From: Ralstonia sp. SET104
Lineage (GTDB): Bacteria > Pseudomonadota > Gammaproteobacteria > Burkholderiales > Burkholderiaceae
Direction: 5' to 3'
Length of the DNA stretch: 64,000 nt
Assembly: GCF_003851545.1 (NCBI RefSeq)
Contig: NZ_BHVX01000001.1
Span: 124,001 to 188,000 of the forward strand
Numbering within the stretch: position 1 is the stretch's first letter; each line of letters opens with the position of its first letter. Under the pieces are notes generated by a model, which was not told the DNA's origin, did no database searches, and saw nothing but the letters and a program-made list of their open reading frames with translations. Positions 60,865-64,000 of this stretch are shown here, piece by piece. The translations under genes and the position numbers were made by a program.

Positions 60865-61872
60865 ATGCACGCCAAGGTGATCCAGCTCCGCGAACCCGGT
60901 CCGGCATCGGGTCTGCAGCCCGCCAGCCTGATGTTGCCGCCACCCGCGCCCAACGCGTTGACCGTGCGGCACACCGCTGTCGGCGTGAACTTTGTTGACG
61001 TGTATCACCGTGTCGGGCTGTATTCGCTTCCGTCATCCACGGCATTTCCGGCGGTACTCGGTGTGGAGGCCGTCGGCGTCGTGGAAGCGATGGGTACGAA
61101 TGTGCACGGCTTTGTGGTCGGCCAGCGCGTGGCCTGGGCCGGCCTGGTGGACGGCGCGCCCGGCGGCTACACCAGCCACCGCAACATCCCGGCTGAGCGC
61201 GCGATTGCCCTGCCCGATGCGCTGGACGACGAAACCGTCGCGGCGACGTTGGTTCGTGGCATCACTGCCCACATGCTGCTGACGCGGGTGCGGCAGGTCA
61301 GCGCCGGCGATACGGTGCTTGTGCACGCGGCGGCTGGGGGCTTGGGCCTGCTGCTGGTGCAGTGGGCCAAGCGCCAGGGCGCGCGCGTGATCGGCACGGT
61401 GGGCAGCGAGGCCAAGGCCGCCATCGCGCTCGGCCACGGCGCAGACCACATCGTGCTGTATCGCCAGCAGGACGTGCGAGACGCGGTGCTGCAACTCACA
61501 GGAGGGGAGGGCGTCGACTACGTGATCGACGGCATTGGCGGTGCGATGCTGCAAACCTCGTTGGCGGTGACGCGGCCGTTTGGCATGGTGGCGAGCATCG
61601 GTCAGGCGGGCGACGTCGGCAACACGCAAACGAACGTGATCGATCTCGCCACGCTGGGGCCGTCGCGTTCCATTGCGCTGGCGCGGCCAGGCGTGTTCCG
61701 TTACATGGCTGATCTGTCGCGCTACCGGGCAGGGGCGCAGGCGGCCCTGCAGCGCATGCTCGATGGCGCGCGCGTGCCGCTGGGCGGCATCTATGCACTG
61801 GAAGATGCGGCCGCTGCGCACACCGCACTGGAGGCGGGTCAGACTTCGGGCGCGTTGCTCTTGCGCCCTTGA
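60865..61872 (+). CDS. NADPH:quinone oxidoreductase (zeta-crystallin type)
   Basis: A 335-residue MDR-superfamily enzyme without zinc ligands: VGVNFVDVYHRVGLYSLP, GVEAVGVVEAMG, and the nucleotide-binding VLVHAAAGGLGLLLVQWAKR with the AAxGGxG form that favours NADPH. Reduces quinones or conjugated ketones in the cytoplasm. The start at 60865 follows GAGGACTTCTGCC; the site is partly formed by the end of an iteron. Followed by a YciI-like gene. Confidence 0.88.
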   Translation: MHAKVIQLREPGPASGLQPASLMLPPPAPNALTVRHTAVGVNFVDVYHRVGLYSLPSSTAFPAVLGVEAVGVVEAMGTNVHGFVVGQRVAWAGLVDGAPGGYTSHRNIPAERAIALPDALDDETVAATLVRGITAHMLLTRVRQVSAGDTVLVHAAAGGLGLLLVQWAKRQGARVIGTVGSEAKAAIALGHGADHIVLYRQQDVRDAVLQLTGGEGVDYVIDGIGGAMLQTSLAVTRPFGMVASIGQAGDVGNTQTNVIDLATLGPSRSIALARPGVFRYMADLSRYRAGAQAALQRMLDGARVPLGGIYALEDAAAAHTALEAGQTSGALLLRP

Positions 61873-61905
61873 GAACCATGCGCTGCAAAGGGTTTCCGCA
61901 CAAAG

Positions 61906-61921
61906 CGTACCCGTTTCTGCG
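61906..61921 (-). repeat. Iteron copy
   Basis: Exact CGTACCCGTTTCTGCG in the gap between the oxidoreductase and YciI genes. Confidence 0.85.
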
Positions 61922-61999
61922 AGACACTCAGCGGCGTTGTTTCACGCTATTGGGTCTCGCGTTTTGAAGGTTTCACCGCATCCCGCAAGGCGTCATCGC

Positions 62000-62317
62000 A
62001 TGCTGTACCTGATTCTTTTCGACTACACCGCGCCACGCGAAGCACTCGACCGCGTGCTGCCTGCGCACCGCGCGCATCTGGATGCCCACTATGCGAGCGG
62101 GCACTTTCTGATGTCGGGGCCGTTCTTTCCGCGTGAAGGCGGCGGCATCCTGGCGCGCGCCCAATCTCGCGAGGAAGTCGACGCCATCGTCGCACGCGAC
62201 CCCTTTGTGATTGAGAACCTGGTACAGGCGCACGTGATTGCCTGGGGCCCGAACCGCCGCAGCGCCGATGTGCCGCAGGCGTGGTTGCCCGACGCGCCGG
62301 TCGTCGCTTCGACTTAA
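62000..62317 (+). CDS. YciI-family protein
   Basis: A 105-residue ferredoxin-like fold protein: MLYLILFDYTAPREALDRVL, then RAHLDAHYASGHFLMSGPFF with the conserved His of the YciI active-site-like pocket, and VDAIVARDPFVIENL. Members include chloromuconolactone dehalogenase-like enzymes; the role here is unknown. Probably co-transcribed with the oxidoreductase. Confidence 0.85.
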   Translation: MLYLILFDYTAPREALDRVLPAHRAHLDAHYASGHFLMSGPFFPREGGGILARAQSREEVDAIVARDPFVIENLVQAHVIAWGPNRRSADVPQAWLPDAPVVAST

Positions 62318-62369
62318 GGCCGGTGCGGTGGCGCCGCTATCATGTCGATCTGTTCTTGCGCGAATCGAC

Positions 62370-63770
62370 ATGACCGACACGCCGCCCCAACCTGATACGC
62401 CGCGCCTGCGATGGTGGCGGCGCGCGATTGCCCGGTTGCCGTTTGGACGCGAGCACTTGGTGTTTGTGATTGCCGGCGTGATCGGCTGCGCGGGGGCCTT
62501 GTCGACGATCCTGTTTCGCGAGTGCTTGCGCCACCTCCAATGGTGGCTCTCGGGGACGGATCAGGGCCTGGTGGCCACGGCACGTGCGCTGCCCTGGTGG
62601 GCACGCCTGCTGGTGCCGACGTTGGGTGGGCTGCTGGCGGGCATTACGTTGCAGGTCGGTCTGAAGTGGATCCCGCGCAAGGGCTCCGAAGACTATATGG
62701 AAGCGATTGCCGTGGGCGATGGCGTGCTCAGCGCGCGGCAGAGCTTGGTACGCAGTGCGTCGTCGCTGTGCTCGGTGGCCAGCGGTGCGTCGATCGGGCG
62801 CGAAGGGCCGATGGTGCAACTGGCGGCGATGTGCGGTTCGCTGGTGGGCCGCGCGCTGCGGCATTGGACGCCCATGCCGGTCGAGCAACTACGCCTGCTG
62901 GTGGCGTGCGGTGCGGCGGCCGGTATTACGTCTGCCTACAACGCGCCCATCGCGGGCGCCGTGTTCGTCTGCGAAATCGTGTTTGGTGTGATCACCACGG
63001 CGACGCTGGGGCCCCTGCTGGTGGCCGCCGTCACGGCTGACATCGTGGTGCGCCAGTTTTTCGGATACGGCGCCGTCTACGAGATGCCGCACTTCGATTT
63101 CGTGTCCGGCTGGGAGGTGCTGACGTATCTGGGCCTTGGTTTGGCCGCCGGCATGGTGGGGCCGCTGCTGCTCGGCTTGATTGACCGCGCGCGCGATGCG
63201 TTTGCGCGTACCCGGTTGCCGCTCACGTTGCAATTGGCCGCCGGCGGGTTGATTGTCGGTGCGCTGTCGACGGGCGCGCCCGAGGTCTGGGGCAACGGCT
63301 ACAGCGTCGTCAATAGCTTTCTGCACGCGCCGTGGCTGTGGCAGACCGTGGCGCTGGTGCTGATCTGCAAGGTGGTGGCAACTGCATCGAGCGCGGGATC
63401 GGGCGCGGTGGGTGGTGTGTTTACGCCCACGCTGTTCTGCGGCGCGGCGCTAGGGTTGTTGTACGGCACGGGCATGCACGCGCTGCTGCCGGATGCGGCG
63501 CCGGTGCCCGTCAGCTACGCCGTGGTTGGCATGGGCGCGCTGCTGGCAGCCACCACGCACGCGCCGCTTATGTCGATCCTGATGATTTTCGAGATGACGC
63601 TGTCGTATCAGGTGGTGTTGCCGCTCATGCTGGCGTGCATCACTGGCTATGTGACGGCGCATGCGGCGGGCGCGCCGTCGGTATATGCACGCGCGTTGGC
63701 CCGCAATCGTGAAGATGCGGGCGATGACGCCCAGCACTTGCCATCACCCTCCGGCGGCACGCAGAAATAG
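62370..63770 (+). CDS. CLC-family chloride channel/antiporter
   Basis: A 466-residue ClcB-like membrane protein. CLC selectivity motifs: ASIGREGPMVQLAA (GREGP with the gating Glu), GAAAGITSAYNAPIAGAVF after it, and SSAGSGAVGGVFTPTLFCGA. About 16-18 helical segments. Exchanges chloride for protons or conducts chloride. The start at 62370 precedes a hydrophilic Pro-rich tail; open frame upstream overlaps YciI and looks non-coding. The stop codon lies inside an iteron copy. Confidence 0.9.
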   Translation: MTDTPPQPDTPRLRWWRRAIARLPFGREHLVFVIAGVIGCAGALSTILFRECLRHLQWWLSGTDQGLVATARALPWWARLLVPTLGGLLAGITLQVGLKWIPRKGSEDYMEAIAVGDGVLSARQSLVRSASSLCSVASGASIGREGPMVQLAAMCGSLVGRALRHWTPMPVEQLRLLVACGAAAGITSAYNAPIAGAVFVCEIVFGVITTATLGPLLVAAVTADIVVRQFFGYGAVYEMPHFDFVSGWEVLTYLGLGLAAGMVGPLLLGLIDRARDAFARTRLPLTLQLAAGGLIVGALSTGAPEVWGNGYSVVNSFLHAPWLWQTVALVLICKVVATASSAGSGAVGGVFTPTLFCGAALGLLYGTGMHALLPDAAPVPVSYAVVGMGALLAATTHAPLMSILMIFEMTLSYQVVLPLMLACITGYVTAHAAGAPSVYARALARNREDAGDDAQHLPSPSGGTQK

Positions 63771-63775
63771 GTACG
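63760..63775 (+). repeat. Iteron copy over the CLC gene stop codon
   Basis: CGCAGAAATAGGTACG, two changes from consensus; the in-frame TAG at 63768-63770 ends the CLC gene. Confidence 0.75.
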
Positions 63776-63891
63776 CTCTGCTACCAGTTTTGGCCGGTAT
63801 GGGCCCTACGATGAGCGAGGGCCGAGATGAAGCCGCAGCGTCACACTGGGAATGGTGCGACGCAATATTCACACGGTCTGTGCGGCTCGGC

Positions 63892-64000
63892 TTAGTGGCC
63901 CGAACGGCGATACAGCTCGGCCATCATGCCGCAGCTTTCCACATGCAGCGCAACGGCGCGGCTTGCCTCACGGCGCACAATTTGCCAGAAACGGGCGAAA
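63892..64000 (-). CDS. 3' end of an unidentified gene
   Basis: The last 35 codons of a minus-strand gene: FARFWQIVRREASRAVALHV, then ESCGMMAELYRRSGH and a stop at 63892-63894. Too short to assign; the helical, Arg-rich end would suit the ligand domain of a regulator, but this is a guess. Confidence 0.5.
   Translation of the reverse strand, partial: FARFWQIVRREASRAVALHVESCGMMAELYRRSGH

Overview
This 64 kb window is high-GC DNA from a betaproteobacterium. Gene content and style (malonate decarboxylase cluster, a second rpoN, an iteron RepA/ParAB origin beside galU) point to Ralstonia, probably of the R. pickettii group. It looks like the replication-origin region of the secondary chromosome (chromid or megaplasmid). 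The species call is inference from gene content; no database was consulted.

Left arm (1-18 kb): an ArsR/AHSA1 pair, an MFS transporter, a J-domain protein, a PHB-depolymerase-like esterase and a secreted protein of unknown function. Next comes a small phage-type gene preceded by a C4-like antisense RNA. A complete malonate decarboxylase locus follows, with mdcR divergent from mdcABCDE-LM-GH, and then prfC.

Middle (18-31 kb): a compact block around a second sigma-54 gene (rpoN2). It holds an NtrC-type response regulator, a receiver-less sigma-54 activator, DUF883 and DUF1328 small membrane proteins, a YihY/BrkB membrane protein, a secreted low-complexity protein, and two glycosyltransferases with a DUF2334 deacetylase and a PAP2 phosphatase. 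I read six good -24/-12 promoters here, one of them in front of rpoN2 itself, so the block looks like a self-contained sigma-54 regulon.

Next (30-36.7 kb): an AI-2E family permease, a hybrid histidine kinase, a DUF4397 lipoprotein and a tyrosine-recombinase-like protein that lacks the catalytic tyrosine.

Origin (36.7-44.5 kb): many copies of the 16-mer CGCAGAAACGGGTACG, including an array at 22-23 bp spacing next to two DnaA boxes and an AT-rich stretch. After these come repA, a cold-shock gene, parA, parB and a KfrA-like coiled-coil gene. Palindromic parS candidates (CTTTCAGCGCTGAAAG) lie before parA, inside parB, downstream near 44.4 kb and, degenerate, inside the origin. Copies of the 16-mer continue to the right end of the window, some inside genes, but I found none in the first 36.6 kb.

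Right arm (44.5-64 kb): galU, an alpha-ketoglutarate/dicarboxylate-type permease with a DctB/DctD-type two-component system, a YhfC-type membrane protein, a PAS-GGDEF diguanylate cyclase, a complete branched-chain amino acid ABC operon, a LysR regulator, a quinone oxidoreductase, a YciI protein, a CLC chloride channel and the 3' end of one more gene. No tRNA, rRNA, CRISPR array or intact insertion sequence was seen.
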